DNA of 64,000 bases from Pseudomonas putida (GTDB lineage: Bacteria; Pseudomonadota; Gammaproteobacteria; Pseudomonadales; Pseudomonadaceae), in assembly GCA_041879295.1 (NCBI GenBank), contig CP047152.1, positions 997,501-1,061,500 of the forward strand, written 5' to 3'. Positions 19,290 to 28,353 of this stretch are shown piece after piece. Under the pieces are notes generated by a model that was not told where the DNA came from, did not search any database, and saw nothing but the letters and a program-made list of their open reading frames with translations. The position numbers and the translations under genes were made by a program. Position 1 is the stretch's first letter. The number at the start of each line of letters is the position of its first letter.

Positions 19290-19970
19290 ATGCTGCTTCA
19301 CATCCCAGGTCTGTTCGACGCTGATGAACTGGCCCGTATTCGCGAGGCGCTGGAGCAGGCCGACTGGGCCGATGGCAAGCTTACGGCGGGTTATCAGTCG
19401 GCCAAGGCGAAGCACAACCTGCAGTTGCCGGAAGGCCATGCGCTGGCCAAGGAAATTGGCACTGCGTTGATCGACCGCCTGTGGAAAACCCCGCGCTTCA
19501 TGTCGGCAGCGTTGCCGCACAAAGTGTTCCCGCCGCTGATCAATTGCTATCGCGAAGGTGGCAACTTCGGCTTCCACATCGACAACGCCCTGCGCCAGCC
19601 CAAGGGCAGCCCGGAGCGGGTGCGTACCGACCTGTCTTCCACGTTGTTCCTCAGCGACCCGGAAAGCTACGACGGCGGTGAGCTGGTGATCCAGGACACC
19701 TATGGCGTGCAACAGGTCAAGCTGGCCGCCGGTGACATGGTGCTGTACCCCGGCACTAGCCTGCACAAGGTCAACCCGGTGACCCGTGGCCAACGCTATG
19801 CCGCATTCTTCTGGACCCAGAGCCTGGTGCGCGATGACAGCCAGCGGACGCTGCTGTTCGAGATGGACAACGCAATCCAGCAACTGACTGCCGATGTGCC
19901 GGACCATCCTTCGTTGTTGCAGCTGACGGGCACCTACCATAACTTGCTGCGCCGCTGGGCTGAGGTCTGA
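19290..19970 (+). CDS. piuC: PKHD-type Fe(II)/2-oxoglutarate hydroxylase PiuC (YbiX)
   Basis: 226 residues. The prolyl-4-hydroxylase-like double-stranded beta helix has the iron ligands HID (FGFHIDNAL) and a distal His in [13 protein letters not shown], with an Arg in the following GQRYA for 2-oxoglutarate. YbiX/PiuC genes sit next to Fiu/PiuA catecholate receptors in many genera; the physiological substrate is not settled, but a siderophore or its breakdown product is the usual suggestion. It is transcribed divergently from piuA and followed 3 bases later by a Sel1 gene. Confidence 0.93.
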   Translation: MLLHIPGLFDADELARIREALEQADWADGKLTAGYQSAKAKHNLQLPEGHALAKEIGTALIDRLWKTPRFMSAALPHKVFPPLINCYREGGNFGFHIDNALRQPKGSPERVRTDLSSTLFLSDPESYDGGELVIQDTYGVQQVKLAAGDMVLYPGTSLHKVNPVTRGQRYAAFFWTQSLVRDDSQRTLLFEMDNAIQQLTADVPDHPSLLQLTGTYHNLLRRWAEV

Positions 19971-19973
19971 GCC

Positions 19974-20744
19974 GTGTCCTACCTGCTGCGGCGTGAGGAA
20001 GTGGTGGATGTGGCCGGCTTGCAGGCCATGCTCGAGGAATCCCCCGGCAAGGCCGCCCAGGCAATTCTGGCGGCAGCGGGGCAGGGTGCGGTCGAGGCGC
20101 AGTTGCTGCTGGGGCAGATCCTGCTGGATGGGCTTGGCATCCAGCAGGATGCCACCGTCGCCCGGCGTTGGTTCGGTATCGCTGCACAGGGGGGGAATGC
20201 CATGGCGCACAACATGCTCGGGCGTTGCCTGGAGCATGGTTGGGGCGGTGAGGTGAGTTTGGCGCAGGCTGCCGTTCACTACGCCCGTGCGGCCGATTCC
20301 GGTTTGGACTGGGGCCTGTATAACCTGGGCAACCTTCTGGCGACCGGGCGCGGGGTGCCGGTCAATCAGGTGCAGGCGCTGATGTGCTACGAGAAGGCTG
20401 CGCAGCTGGGGCATGCCAAATCGATGAATCTCTATGGGCGTTACCTGGAGCAGGGCATTGCCACGGCGCCCAGCCCGGCGCGGGCGGTGCGCTGGTATCG
20501 GCGTTCGGCCGAGGCGGGGGATTTTCGCGGGATGTTCAGCCTGGCGCTGGTGCTGGTCGAGCGTGGGCAGTTGGCCGAGGCAGGGCAGTGGCTGGAGCAG
20601 GCCCGGGTTGCGGGGAACATGAATTTCCTGCGTGCTGCGTTGGTAACCCTGCAGGACGCGGGGCCGGTGTTGATGGCCTTTGCGGCGCGGTATGCCGAGG
20701 AAATCGATCGGCGCGAAGAGGCCGGTACAGGAGAGCACACATGA
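19974..20744 (+). CDS. Sel1/TPR-like repeat protein downstream of piuC
   Basis: 256 residues, GTG start 3 bases after the piuC stop. At least four Sel1-like repeats of about 36 residues are visible, with the hallmark G..A.HNMLGRC.E.G and A..A..YARAADSG.D.G.YNLGN.. pattern (for example AQLLLGQILLDGLGIQQDAT). There is no signal peptide, so it is probably cytoplasmic. Sel1 proteins scaffold protein complexes. Conserved placement beside piuC suggests a supporting role in iron handling, but no function is shown. Its stop is followed at once by a strong terminator hairpin. Confidence 0.82.
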   Translation: MSYLLRREEVVDVAGLQAMLEESPGKAAQAILAAAGQGAVEAQLLLGQILLDGLGIQQDATVARRWFGIAAQGGNAMAHNMLGRCLEHGWGGEVSLAQAAVHYARAADSGLDWGLYNLGNLLATGRGVPVNQVQALMCYEKAAQLGHAKSMNLYGRYLEQGIATAPSPARAVRWYRRSAEAGDFRGMFSLALVLVERGQLAEAGQWLEQARVAGNMNFLRAALVTLQDAGPVLMAFAARYAEEIDRREEAGTGEHT

Positions 20745-20745
20745 A

Positions 20746-20767
20746 AACGGGGCCTTTCGGCCCCGTT
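20746..20767. terminator. Bidirectional terminator between sel1 gene and speC
   Basis: Nine-bp arms AACGGGGCC (20746-20754) and GGCCCCGTT (20759-20767) with loop TTTC. On the minus strand it is followed by TTTCAT, giving a usable intrinsic terminator for speC; it also lies just past the plus-strand stop. Confidence 0.8.
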
Positions 20768-20772
20768 GTGCA

Positions 20773-21936
20773 TTACAGGTAGTAAGCCTTCAGCGGCGGG
20801 AAGCCGTTGAATTCCACTGCGCTGTAGCTGGTGGTGTAGGCGCCGGTCGACAGCCAGTACAGGCGGTCACCGATGGCCAGGTTCAGCGGCAGCCCGTACT
20901 TGTAGTTCTCGTACATGATGTCGGCACTGTCGCAGGTCGGGCCGGCGATGACCACTTCTTCGGCTTCGCCTTTTTTCTCGGTCCAGATCGGGAACTTGAT
21001 GGCTTCGTCCATGGTTTCGATCAGGCCGGAGAACTTGCCTACGTCGGTGTAGATCCAGCGCTCGACGGCGGTACGCGACTTGCGTGCGACCAGCACCACT
21101 TCGCTGACCAGGATACCGGCGTTGGCGATCAGCGAACGGCCAGGCTCGAGGATGATTTCCGGCAGTTCGTCACCGAAGTCTTCCTTGAGGAAGCGGATGA
21201 TTTCTTCGGCGTAGGTTTCCAGGCTGTTGGTACGGGTGATGTAGTTGGCCGGGAAGCCACCACCCATGTTGATCAGCTTCAGTTCGATGCCGTCTTCTTC
21301 TTTCAGGCGCTCGAAGATCACCTTGACCTTGGCGATGGCGGCGTCCCACACGCTGATGTCGCGTTGCTGCGAACCCACGTGGAAGGAGATACCGTAAGGA
21401 ACCAGGCCCAGGTCGCGGGCGAGGATCAGCAGGTCCATGGCCATGTCGGTCTGGCAGCCGAACTTGCGGGACAGTGGCCAGTCGGCAGTGGTGGAGCCTT
21501 CAGTCAGAATGCGCACATACACTTTCGAGCCCGGTGCGGCCTTGGCGATGTTGCGCAGGTCGGCTTCCGAGTCGGTGGCGTACAGGCGCACGCCCTTCTC
21601 GTAGAAGTAGCGGATGTCCTTGGACTTCTTGATGGTGTTGCCGTAGCTGATACGGTCAGCGCTGACACCGCGGCCCAGTACTTTGTCCAGTTCGTAGATC
21701 GAGGCGATGTCGAAGCTCGAACCTTTCTCTTTGAGCAGGTCGATGATTTCCACGGCCGGGTTGGCCTTGACCGCGTAGTAGACCTTGGCAAATTCGAAAC
21801 CGGCGCGCAGGTCGTCATACGCCTGGCTGATCATCTGGGTGTCGATGAGTACGAACGGGGTTTCCTGCTTGTCAGCGAACGCCTTCATTTTCTGGAAGGT
21901 TTCACGCGCGAAATAGTCTTCGACCTGGATCGACAT
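20773..21936 (-). CDS. speC: Ornithine decarboxylase, alanine-racemase-fold type (SpeC)
   Basis: 387 residues from the ATG at 21934-21936 (GGAG 9 bases upstream); an ATG 7 codons earlier is less well placed. This is the eukaryote-like group IV decarboxylase, fold type III. The PLP lysine is Lys57 in YYAVKANP, the phosphate loop is MGGGFPANY, EPGRSL is conserved, and the active-site Cys is in GPTCDSAD. It makes putrescine from ornithine. The same neighbourhood (piu genes then speC) is known in P. aeruginosa. Lysine activity cannot be excluded from sequence alone. Confidence 0.92.
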   Translation of the reverse strand: MSIQVEDYFARETFQKMKAFADKQETPFVLIDTQMISQAYDDLRAGFEFAKVYYAVKANPAVEIIDLLKEKGSSFDIASIYELDKVLGRGVSADRISYGNTIKKSKDIRYFYEKGVRLYATDSEADLRNIAKAAPGSKVYVRILTEGSTTADWPLSRKFGCQTDMAMDLLILARDLGLVPYGISFHVGSQQRDISVWDAAIAKVKVIFERLKEEDGIELKLINMGGGFPANYITRTNSLETYAEEIIRFLKEDFGDELPEIILEPGRSLIANAGILVSEVVLVARKSRTAVERWIYTDVGKFSGLIETMDEAIKFPIWTEKKGEAEEVVIAGPTCDSADIMYENYKYGLPLNLAIGDRLYWLSTGAYTTSYSAVEFNGFPPLKAYYL

Positions 21937-22218
21937 GCTCAGGGACTCCATGGGCAAACTGAAAGATTAAGTGGCTGCAAACTGAACGTCCTCCGTATCC
22001 CCACTTTGGTTCGCCTACTCAGTACTTGAGCCGGATGGATCGTTTCCAGCATGGACGTTCGGCGCGCACTTTAGGGCGTGAAGAATGCAGAATCAACAGG
22101 CAATCCGGGCGTGATCGACGTGGATCGACGACCAGCCATTTGAATAACCGACTCGTGTGACCGGCTGATGTTCCCTGCGATGTTTCAAGCGTAAAAAATT
22201 GTGGAATGGAGCGTGTTG

Positions 22219-22250
22219 GGTCCTTCGCGGGCAAGCCCGCTCCCACAGGG
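22219..22250 (+). repeat. REP element (GCAAGC variant)
   Basis: Core CTTCGCGGGCAAGCCCGCTC followed by CCACAGGG. It is paired in inverted orientation with the next copy 13 bases downstream. Confidence 0.8.
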
Positions 22251-22263
22251 GATACGCGTTCAA

Positions 22264-22295
22264 TGTGGGAGCGGGCTTGCCCGCGAAAGGGCCGG
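22264..22295 (-). repeat. REP element, inverted copy
   Basis: Reads TGTGGGAGCGGGCTTGCCCG then CGAAAGGGCCGG. Together with 22219-22250 it can form a long hairpin. Confidence 0.8.
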
Positions 22296-22391
22296 AGGTG
22301 TTCATATTTATGGCCACATTTTCCTGGTACCCCCGTACAGGAAATCGCCCATAAATTTTTTGTTACCGACTGGCGGATTTGCTGCTTTTGA

Positions 22392-22412
22392 TGCGAAACA
22401 TTACTATTCGCA
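22392..22412. promoter_or_regulatory. Dyad upstream of ECF sigma gene, possible Fur box
   Basis: Arms TGCGAA (22392-22397) and TTCGCA (22407-22412) flank an AT-rich centre containing ATTAC, about 20 bases before the sigma factor start. Position and symmetry fit a Fur operator for an iron-starvation sigma gene; the match to the classic 19-bp box is only partial. Confidence 0.45.
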
Positions 22413-22430
22413 CCCTTATCTGCCTCCCTG

Positions 22431-22928
22431 ATGACCCCGACCGTGTCCGGACACAAAGGCTTCCTCGACCACTACCATGAGCTGATCGGCACCTGGACGC
22501 GCAAGCTACGCAGTCGTCAGCAGGCCGAGGACCTCACCCACGATGCCTTTGTCCGGGTACTGGAAACCCCGCGCGAGCAGGTTGAGCAGCCACGCGCCTA
22601 CCTGCATCAGGCTGCGCGCAACATCGCTGTGGATGGCTTCCGTCGCGAAGACCGACGCCAGGCCCTGGAGCGGGAAGCCTTCGAAGAAGGCGCAACCGGC
22701 AGTGGCGACCCGGAAGCCTACGTGCATGCCCTGGAGCTGGCCGACAGCGTTGAGCGGGCGCTGGCCGAGCTGCCTCTCAACTGCCGGCAGGTGTTCATCT
22801 GGCAGAAGCTCGAAGGCCTGACTCAGGCCGAGATTGCCGAGCGCATGGGGTTGAGCAAGAACATGGTCGAAAAGTATATGATCCGCACGCTCCGGCACCT
22901 GCGTGAGCACCTGGATGTGTCGGCATGA
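22431..22928 (+). CDS. ECF sigma factor, FecI-like (iron starvation)
   Basis: 165 residues with sigma region 2 (about 10-75: YHELIGTWTRKLRSRQQAED, DAFVRVLETP) and region 4 (about 105-160: LPLNCRQVFIWQKLEGLTQ, AEIAERMGLSKNMVEKYMIR). Like FecI, FpvI and PvdS it should recruit RNA polymerase to the promoter of the neighbouring receptor gene when the anti-sigma factor signals. The stop overlaps the anti-sigma start (ATGA). The ribosome site is weak (CCTCCCTG). A dyad about 20 bases upstream suggests Fur repression. Confidence 0.93.
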   Translation: MTPTVSGHKGFLDHYHELIGTWTRKLRSRQQAEDLTHDAFVRVLETPREQVEQPRAYLHQAARNIAVDGFRREDRRQALEREAFEEGATGSGDPEAYVHALELADSVERALAELPLNCRQVFIWQKLEGLTQAEIAERMGLSKNMVEKYMIRTLRHLREHLDVSA

Positions 22929-23911
22929 AGAGTCAGGAGATCTTTTCGATGGAACAGCACGGTACCGATGCCGTCCGCGAGCAGGCGGCCGCATGGTTCG
23001 CCCGCGTGCAGGATGCACCTCGGGATGCCGGGCTGCACAAGCAGTTGCATGCCTGGTTGGCGAGCGACGAGCACCACCGGGAAGAATATGAGCATCTCTG
23101 CCGCGTGTGGCAGGCCGCCGACTTCATTCCACGTCAGCGCCTGGAGGCGCTGTGCCAGCGAGACCCGGTGCAGCAGCTGCCACGACGGCGTTTCATGCGC
23201 CAGGCGTTGGCCGCCAGTGTCGCGGTAGTGGCGCTGGGCCTGGGCTGGGGCGGCTGGCACCACCTGCAACTGAACCATCAAGGCAGCCTGCAGACGGCCT
23301 TCAATGAGCGCCGTCAGGTCGAACTGCCGGATGGCTCGCATCTTGAGCTCAATGGCAACACGCAGTTGCAGGTCGAGTTCAGCGCCGGCCGGCGGCACGT
23401 GCGCCTGAACGCCGGTGAAGTGATGTTCAGCGTCGCCCATGACAGTAACCGGCCGTTTGTGGTCGACACTGCCCAGGGCAGTGTGGTCGTCACAGGTACC
23501 CGCTTTGACGTCCGCCTTGACCCAGCCAGCACCCGTGTGGCGGTGGAGCAGGGGTCGGTGCGGGTGCAGGGCAAGGGCGACTCGCCGGCGCAACTGTCGG
23601 CCGGGCAGGGGTCGCATATAGATGCACAGGGCCTGGTCGCCGCACCCTATGCGGTCAACACCGGCGCCATGACCGCATGGCGACAGGGCAAGCTGGTGTT
23701 CGACAACGCAACCCTCGCCGAAGTAGTGGCCGAAACCTCGCGCTACCGTCGCCAGACATTGCGGGTCGCCCCTGGGAAAGTCGCCCGGCTGCGCCTGTCC
23801 GGTACCTTCAGTACCAACGATACAGACGCTCTGCTGCGGGCCTTGCCGAGCATTCTACCGGTGGCCATCAAAGCCCATGAAGACGGCTCCAGCGAAATAA
23901 TCGCCAAATAG
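22925..23911 (+). CDS. FecR-family anti-sigma/sigma regulator
   Basis: 328 residues. The cytoplasmic N-terminus (DUF4880-like, AAAWFARVQDAPRDAGLHKQ) binds the sigma factor. One membrane segment lies at about 94-109, directly preceded by arginines 87-89 (PRRRFMRQALAAS), a twin-arginine-like motif; E. coli FecR is known to need the Tat system. The periplasmic FecR domain follows (QVELPDGSHLELNGNTQL, TRFDVRLD) and a C-terminal STN-like secretin fold (VFDNATLAEVVAETSRYR) that should contact the receptor signalling domain. It overlaps the sigma gene by 4 bases. The receptor gene starts 109 bases downstream. Confidence 0.92.
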   Translation: MKSQEIFSMEQHGTDAVREQAAAWFARVQDAPRDAGLHKQLHAWLASDEHHREEYEHLCRVWQAADFIPRQRLEALCQRDPVQQLPRRRFMRQALAASVAVVALGLGWGGWHHLQLNHQGSLQTAFNERRQVELPDGSHLELNGNTQLQVEFSAGRRHVRLNAGEVMFSVAHDSNRPFVVDTAQGSVVVTGTRFDVRLDPASTRVAVEQGSVRVQGKGDSPAQLSAGQGSHIDAQGLVAAPYAVNTGAMTAWRQGKLVFDNATLAEVVAETSRYRRQTLRVAPGKVARLRLSGTFSTNDTDALLRALPSILPVAIKAHEDGSSEIIAK

Positions 23912-24019
23912 ATTCAGGTTTTTTTTCACTCGTTCGTCTTCCTCGCCAGCTGCAACTGCCAAGCATTTCCATTTGCACGCGGTTGGCGTTTATTCCGCAT
24001 TCCAGGATGTTTCGACGAC

Positions 24020-26449
24020 GTGAACAACAACAAACCTCTCCCACGCTTTCGCGCCCTGGCGCTGGCCCTGGCGGTCAGTACTGTGGCCGTTGGCAGCCCG
24101 GCCGCAGAGGCCGCTAATGCCCTCCACATCCAGGCCCAGCCGTTGGGTTCGGCGCTGAACCAGCTCGGCCAGCAGACCAGCCTGCAGCTGTTTTTCAGCC
24201 CCGAGCTGGTCGCCGGCAAACAGGCCCCGGCGGTATCGGGCTACCTGGCGCCGGTGCAGGCGCTGCAACAGCTGTTGCAAGGCAGCGGGCTCACCTACGA
24301 GATGTCCGGGGACACCGTTGTGGTGAAGCCTTTGCCGACTACCCTTGACCTGGGCAGCGGCAGCCTGGAGCTGGCCCCCACCGACATCAAGGTGGTCGGT
24401 GACTGGCTGGGTGATGCCCAGCAGAGCGTGATACAGAACCATCCCGGGGCACGCACCGTGGTACGCCGCGAGGCAATGGTGGAGAAGGGCGCAATGAACG
24501 TGCGCGACGTGCTGCGCGGCATCCCTGGCGTGCAAGTGCAGGACTCCAACGGAACCGGTGGCAGCGACCTGTCGCTGAACGTGGGCGTGCGCGGCCTTAC
24601 TTCGCGCCTGTCGCCGCGCTCCACGGTACTGATCGATGGCATCCCGGCCGCCTTCGCGCCGTATGGCCAGCCACAGCTGTCGATGGCACCGATTTCTTCT
24701 GGCAACCTCGACAGCATCGACGTCGTGCGGGGTGCCGGCTCGGTGCGCTACGGCCCGCAGAACGTGGGTGGTGTGATCAATTTCGTAACCCGGGCGATTC
24801 CGCAAAAGGCCTCGGCAGAGCTGTCCACCACCCTGGAGACCTCCCAGCACGGTGGCTGGAAACACACCGAGTCAGCCTTCGTCGGTGGCACGGCCGACAA
24901 TGGCATGGGCGTGGCGCTGTTGTACACCGGGGTGAATGGCAACGGTTACCGTGAAAGCAACAACGGCAACGACATCGACGACGTTATCCTCAAGACGCAT
25001 TGGGCGCCAACCGATGTCGATGAGTTCTGGCTCAACTTCCATTATTACGATGGCCGTGCCGACATGCCGGGTGGCCTGACCCAGGCCCAATACGACAGCA
25101 ACCCGTACCAGTCGCTGCGCGATTACGACTACTTCGCGGGCCGGCGCAAGGATGTGTCGTTCAAATGGCAGCGGCAGCTCGACGATGCCACCCAGTTCGA
25201 AGTGCTGACCTACTACACCGACAGCTTCCGCGGTAGCACAATAGCTTCGCGGGACATGAAGACGTTGTCGTCGTACCCGCGCAACTACCACACCTTCGCC
25301 ATCGAACCCCGTGTGTCGCGCATCTTCTTTGCCGGCCCAACCACCCAGGAAGTCAGTGTCGGTTACCGTTACCTGAAGGAAGCGATGCGCGAACAGACGA
25401 CTCGGCTGGCGCTGATCGACAACGTGCCGACGGAGACCCCGACTTCCGACGGCCACGTGTTCCAGGACCGCAGCGGCGGCACCGAGGCCAGCGCCTACTA
25501 CATCGACGACAAGATCGACGTGGGCAACTGGACCATCACCCCTGGCGTGCGTTTCGAGCATATCAATACCGACTGGCGCGACCGCCCGGTGCTGGGCGCC
25601 AACAACCTTCCGGTAGCCGAGAAGAAGCGCAGCATCACCAGCAACGAGCCTTTGCCGGCGTTGAGCGTGATGTACCACGTTTCCGATGCCTGGAAGGTGT
25701 TCGCCAACTACGAAACCTCGTTCGGTAGCCTGCAGTACTTCCAGCTGGGCCAGGGCGGTTCTGGCAACAGTACGGCCAATGGCCTTGAGCCGGAAAAAGC
25801 CAAGACCTACGAAATCGGTACCCGTTATGACAATGGCAGCTTTGCCGGTGAGCTGACGGCGTTCTACATCGACTTCGATGATGAGCTGCAGTACATCAGC
25901 AACGACGTGGGCTGGACCAACCTCGGTGCGACCAAGCACCAGGGCATCGAGGCTTCGGTGCGTTATGACCTGGCCGGGCTGGACCCGCGCCTGGACGGGC
26001 TGTCGGTGAGCGGTGGCTACACCTATACCCGCGCGACCTATGAAGGGGATATCCCAGGGTTCAAGGGCCGAGACCTGCCGTTCTATTCACGCCAGGTGGC
26101 CACTGCCGGGGTGCGTTACGCGGTCAACCGCTGGACCTGGAACCTGGATGCCTACGCCCAATCCAGGCAGCGCGCACCCGGCACCGGAATCAATGCCGAT
26201 GGCAGTTTCAATGGCGACTACATCACCGAGCCGAGTGCCGACGGGCGGTATGGCGATATACCGGGCTACGTGACCTGGCATGCCCGTGGTGGTTATGAAT
26301 TCGGGCCGCAGTGGTCCAATTTGAAGCTGGCGGCGGGGGTGAAGAACCTGTTCGACAAGCAGTACTTCACACGTTCGAGCGACAACAATGCCGGCCTTTA
26401 CGTGGGTGAACCGCGGACCTTCTATGTGCAGGCCAGTGTTGGGTTTTGA
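24020..26449 (+). CDS. TonB-dependent transducer, FecA-like, with STN signalling domain
   Basis: 809 residues from a GTG (AGGA about 12 bases upstream). A signal peptide to about residue 31 (AAEAANA) is followed by the STN secretin/TonB signalling domain at about 32-110 (LGSALNQLGQQTSLQLFFSP). The plug follows (NVRDVLRGIPGVQVQDSNG, VRGAGSVRYGPQNVGGVINF) and then the barrel, ending in Phe (YVQASVGF). With the upstream sigma and anti-sigma genes this forms a cell-surface signalling unit: ligand binding outside is relayed by STN to the FecR-type protein and releases the sigma factor. FecA-type receptors often use ferric citrate, but the ligand is not provable here. Confidence 0.9.
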   Translation: MNNNKPLPRFRALALALAVSTVAVGSPAAEAANALHIQAQPLGSALNQLGQQTSLQLFFSPELVAGKQAPAVSGYLAPVQALQQLLQGSGLTYEMSGDTVVVKPLPTTLDLGSGSLELAPTDIKVVGDWLGDAQQSVIQNHPGARTVVRREAMVEKGAMNVRDVLRGIPGVQVQDSNGTGGSDLSLNVGVRGLTSRLSPRSTVLIDGIPAAFAPYGQPQLSMAPISSGNLDSIDVVRGAGSVRYGPQNVGGVINFVTRAIPQKASAELSTTLETSQHGGWKHTESAFVGGTADNGMGVALLYTGVNGNGYRESNNGNDIDDVILKTHWAPTDVDEFWLNFHYYDGRADMPGGLTQAQYDSNPYQSLRDYDYFAGRRKDVSFKWQRQLDDATQFEVLTYYTDSFRGSTIASRDMKTLSSYPRNYHTFAIEPRVSRIFFAGPTTQEVSVGYRYLKEAMREQTTRLALIDNVPTETPTSDGHVFQDRSGGTEASAYYIDDKIDVGNWTITPGVRFEHINTDWRDRPVLGANNLPVAEKKRSITSNEPLPALSVMYHVSDAWKVFANYETSFGSLQYFQLGQGGSGNSTANGLEPEKAKTYEIGTRYDNGSFAGELTAFYIDFDDELQYISNDVGWTNLGATKHQGIEASVRYDLAGLDPRLDGLSVSGGYTYTRATYEGDIPGFKGRDLPFYSRQVATAGVRYAVNRWTWNLDAYAQSRQRAPGTGINADGSFNGDYITEPSADGRYGDIPGYVTWHARGGYEFGPQWSNLKLAAGVKNLFDKQYFTRSSDNNAGLYVGEPRTFYVQASVGF

Positions 26450-26479
26450 TCCGAGATTACCGGGGCCGCTTTGCGGCCC

Positions 26480-26528
26480 TTCGCAGGTAAACCCGCTCTT
26501 GTAGGAGCGGGTTTACCCGCGAAGGGGC
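26480..26528. repeat. Inverted pair of REP elements between convergent genes
   Basis: Core CGCAGGTAAACCCGCTC (26481-26497) directly faces AGGAGCGGGTTTACCCGCG (26504-26522). Just before it, GGGGCCGC/GCGGCCC (26462-26479) forms a hairpin. It lies between the fecA-like and opuCA stop codons and probably separates the convergent transcripts. Confidence 0.75.
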
Positions 26529-26545
26529 GCAAAGCCCCCCAACGC

Positions 26546-27703
26546 TTACGAAACCACCGCCTCGGCCGGCGAAACGATACTGGTCTTCGCCCCCCGCGAC
26601 CTCCCCGAGCTCAGGTACGCCGCAATCGACTCCTGCGTCACCTCGCCCAAGAACACCTGCTCGGCATCCAGCACTGGCAACCACGCGCGGTTGAACTCGT
26701 ACATGCGCGACAACAGGATGCGCAAATGCTCATCGTGCGACGCCGTGGCATTGAACGGCCGCAGGAAATCGCCACACGTCCCTTGCTGGCGGTGCATGTC
26801 GCGTCGGCGTACATAGCCCAGCGCCTTGTTTTGCGCATCGGTCACCACCACGTAGCGGCGGTCGTGTTCATCAAGCAGCTCCAGCGCATCGCTCACAGGC
26901 GTTTGCGGGCTCACCGACGGCGCGTTGTCCGCGGCATCCTCGGCACGCACCAGCAACAGGCGCTTGAGCGTGCTGTCCTGGCCCACGAAGTTGCTGACGA
27001 AATCATCCGCCGGGTGGGCCAGCAAGGTGTCCGGATGGTCCAGTTGCAACAGCTTGCCGGCACGGAAGATGGCAATTTTGTCGCCCAGTTTGATCGCTTC
27101 GTCGATGTCGTGGCTGACCATGATCACCGTCTTTTTCAGCGCCCGCTGCATTTCGAAGAACTCGTTCTGGATCATCTCGCGGTTGATCGGGTCGACCGCG
27201 CCGAACGGTTCGTCCATCAACAGCACGGGTGCATCTGCTGCCAGGGCACGAATCACGCCGATACGCTGTTGCTGGCCGCCGGACAGCTCGCGCGGGTAGC
27301 GTTGCAGGTACTGCTTGGGTTCGAGCTTGATCATGTGCATCAGCTCGAGGGCGCGTTCGTGGCATTTCTGCTTGTCCCAGCCGAGCAAGCGTGGCACCAC
27401 GGTGATGTTTTCTTCGATGGTCATGTTGGGAAACAAACCGATTTGCTGGATCACATAGCCGATGTGCCGGCGCAGGGTGACTTCGTCCAACCCGGTGGTG
27501 TCTTCGCCATTGATGAACACTTGGCCCGAGGTGGGCGTGATCAGGCGGTTGATCATTTTCAGCGTGGTGCTCTTGCCACAGCCCGAGGGGCCGAGGAACA
27601 CGCAGATTTCCCCTTCGTTGACGGTGAGGCTTACCGAGTCGACGGCTTTGACGTCCTTGCCGTTGACGTTGAAGGTTTTGCTGAGGTTCTTCAGTTCGAT
27701 CAT
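26546..27703 (-). CDS. opuCA: Osmoprotectant (betaine/carnitine/choline) ABC importer ATPase OpuCA
   Basis: 385 residues. Walker A GPSGCGKST at 38-46, signature LSGGQQQR, Walker B PVLLMDEP and switch His in VSHD are all present. The C-terminal third carries a pair of CBS domains (about 255-365: VSDALELLDEHDRRYVVVTD, AWLPVLDAEQVFLGEVTQES), typical of OpuA/OpuC ATPases where they sense ionic strength. It is the last gene of a four-gene minus-strand operon and overlaps opuCB by 4 bases. It should energise uptake of quaternary amines for osmoprotection or catabolism. Confidence 0.94.
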   Translation of the reverse strand: MIELKNLSKTFNVNGKDVKAVDSVSLTVNEGEICVFLGPSGCGKSTTLKMINRLITPTSGQVFINGEDTTGLDEVTLRRHIGYVIQQIGLFPNMTIEENITVVPRLLGWDKQKCHERALELMHMIKLEPKQYLQRYPRELSGGQQQRIGVIRALAADAPVLLMDEPFGAVDPINREMIQNEFFEMQRALKKTVIMVSHDIDEAIKLGDKIAIFRAGKLLQLDHPDTLLAHPADDFVSNFVGQDSTLKRLLLVRAEDAADNAPSVSPQTPVSDALELLDEHDRRYVVVTDAQNKALGYVRRRDMHRQQGTCGDFLRPFNATASHDEHLRILLSRMYEFNRAWLPVLDAEQVFLGEVTQESIAAYLSSGRSRGAKTSIVSPAEAVVS

Positions 27704-28353
27704 GAGCGCAGTCCTTCTGGAGTCAGGGCACGTTGCAGGGTTTGCAGCAGCAGGTCGGCGATGATTGCCAACAGGCTCACCAGCAAGGCGCCGATCAGCA
27801 GCATCGACATGTCGCTGCGGCTGATGGAGGTGAGGATGAGCACACCCAGGCCGCCGGCGCCGATGGTGGCAGCAATGGTCATGACACCGATGTTCATGAC
27901 CACGGCGGTGCGTACACCGGCGAGGATGACCGGTACGGCGATGGGCAGTTCGACCATGCGCAGGCGCTGACCGAAGGTCATGCCTATTCCGCGTGCGGCT
28001 TCACGGATGCCGGGCTCGACATTGGTCAGGGCCAGGTAGGTGTTGCGCAGGATCGGCAGCAGCGAGTACAGGAACACCGCAGTGATCGCTGGCATCGGCC
28101 CCAGGCCCTGGCCGAACTTGGAGTAGAACGGCAACAGCAGGCCGAACAGGGCAATCGAGGGGATGGTCAGCAGCACCGTGGCGCTTGCCTGCAGCGGGCC
28201 TGCGAGGGCCGGAAAACGGGTCATGAGGATGCCCAGCGGCACCCCGACCAGAATCGCCAGGCCCACGGCAACGCCTACCAGCATGATGTGCTGCCAGGTC
28301 AGATGCAGCACCTGGGCCCAGTCCAGGTGGCTGAAGGTATCGATCAGGTTCAT
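27700..28353 (-). CDS. opuCB: Osmoprotectant ABC importer permease OpuCB
   Basis: 217 residues with about five to six membrane helices and the permease EAA-type loop (NVEPGIREAARGIGMTFGQR). The order of helices matches the short OpuCB/YehW permeases. It overlaps the binding-protein gene upstream and opuCA downstream by 4 bases each, so translation is coupled along the operon. Confidence 0.92.
   Translation of the reverse strand: MNLIDTFSHLDWAQVLHLTWQHIMLVGVAVGLAILVGVPLGILMTRFPALAGPLQASATVLLTIPSIALFGLLLPFYSKFGQGLGPMPAITAVFLYSLLPILRNTYLALTNVEPGIREAARGIGMTFGQRLRMVELPIAVPVILAGVRTAVVMNIGVMTIAATIGAGGLGVLILTSISRSDMSMLLIGALLVSLLAIIADLLLQTLQRALTPEGLRS

Larger units (their letters stand above)
21937..22430. 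other. 494-base spacer between speC and the ECF sigma gene
   Basis: This holds the divergent promoters of speC and the ECF sigma gene, a REP pair at 22219-22295, and a dyad at 22392-22412. The first 70 bases upstream of speC form a leader with no clear ORF. Short open frames here overlap the REP copies and are not credible. Confidence 0.6.
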
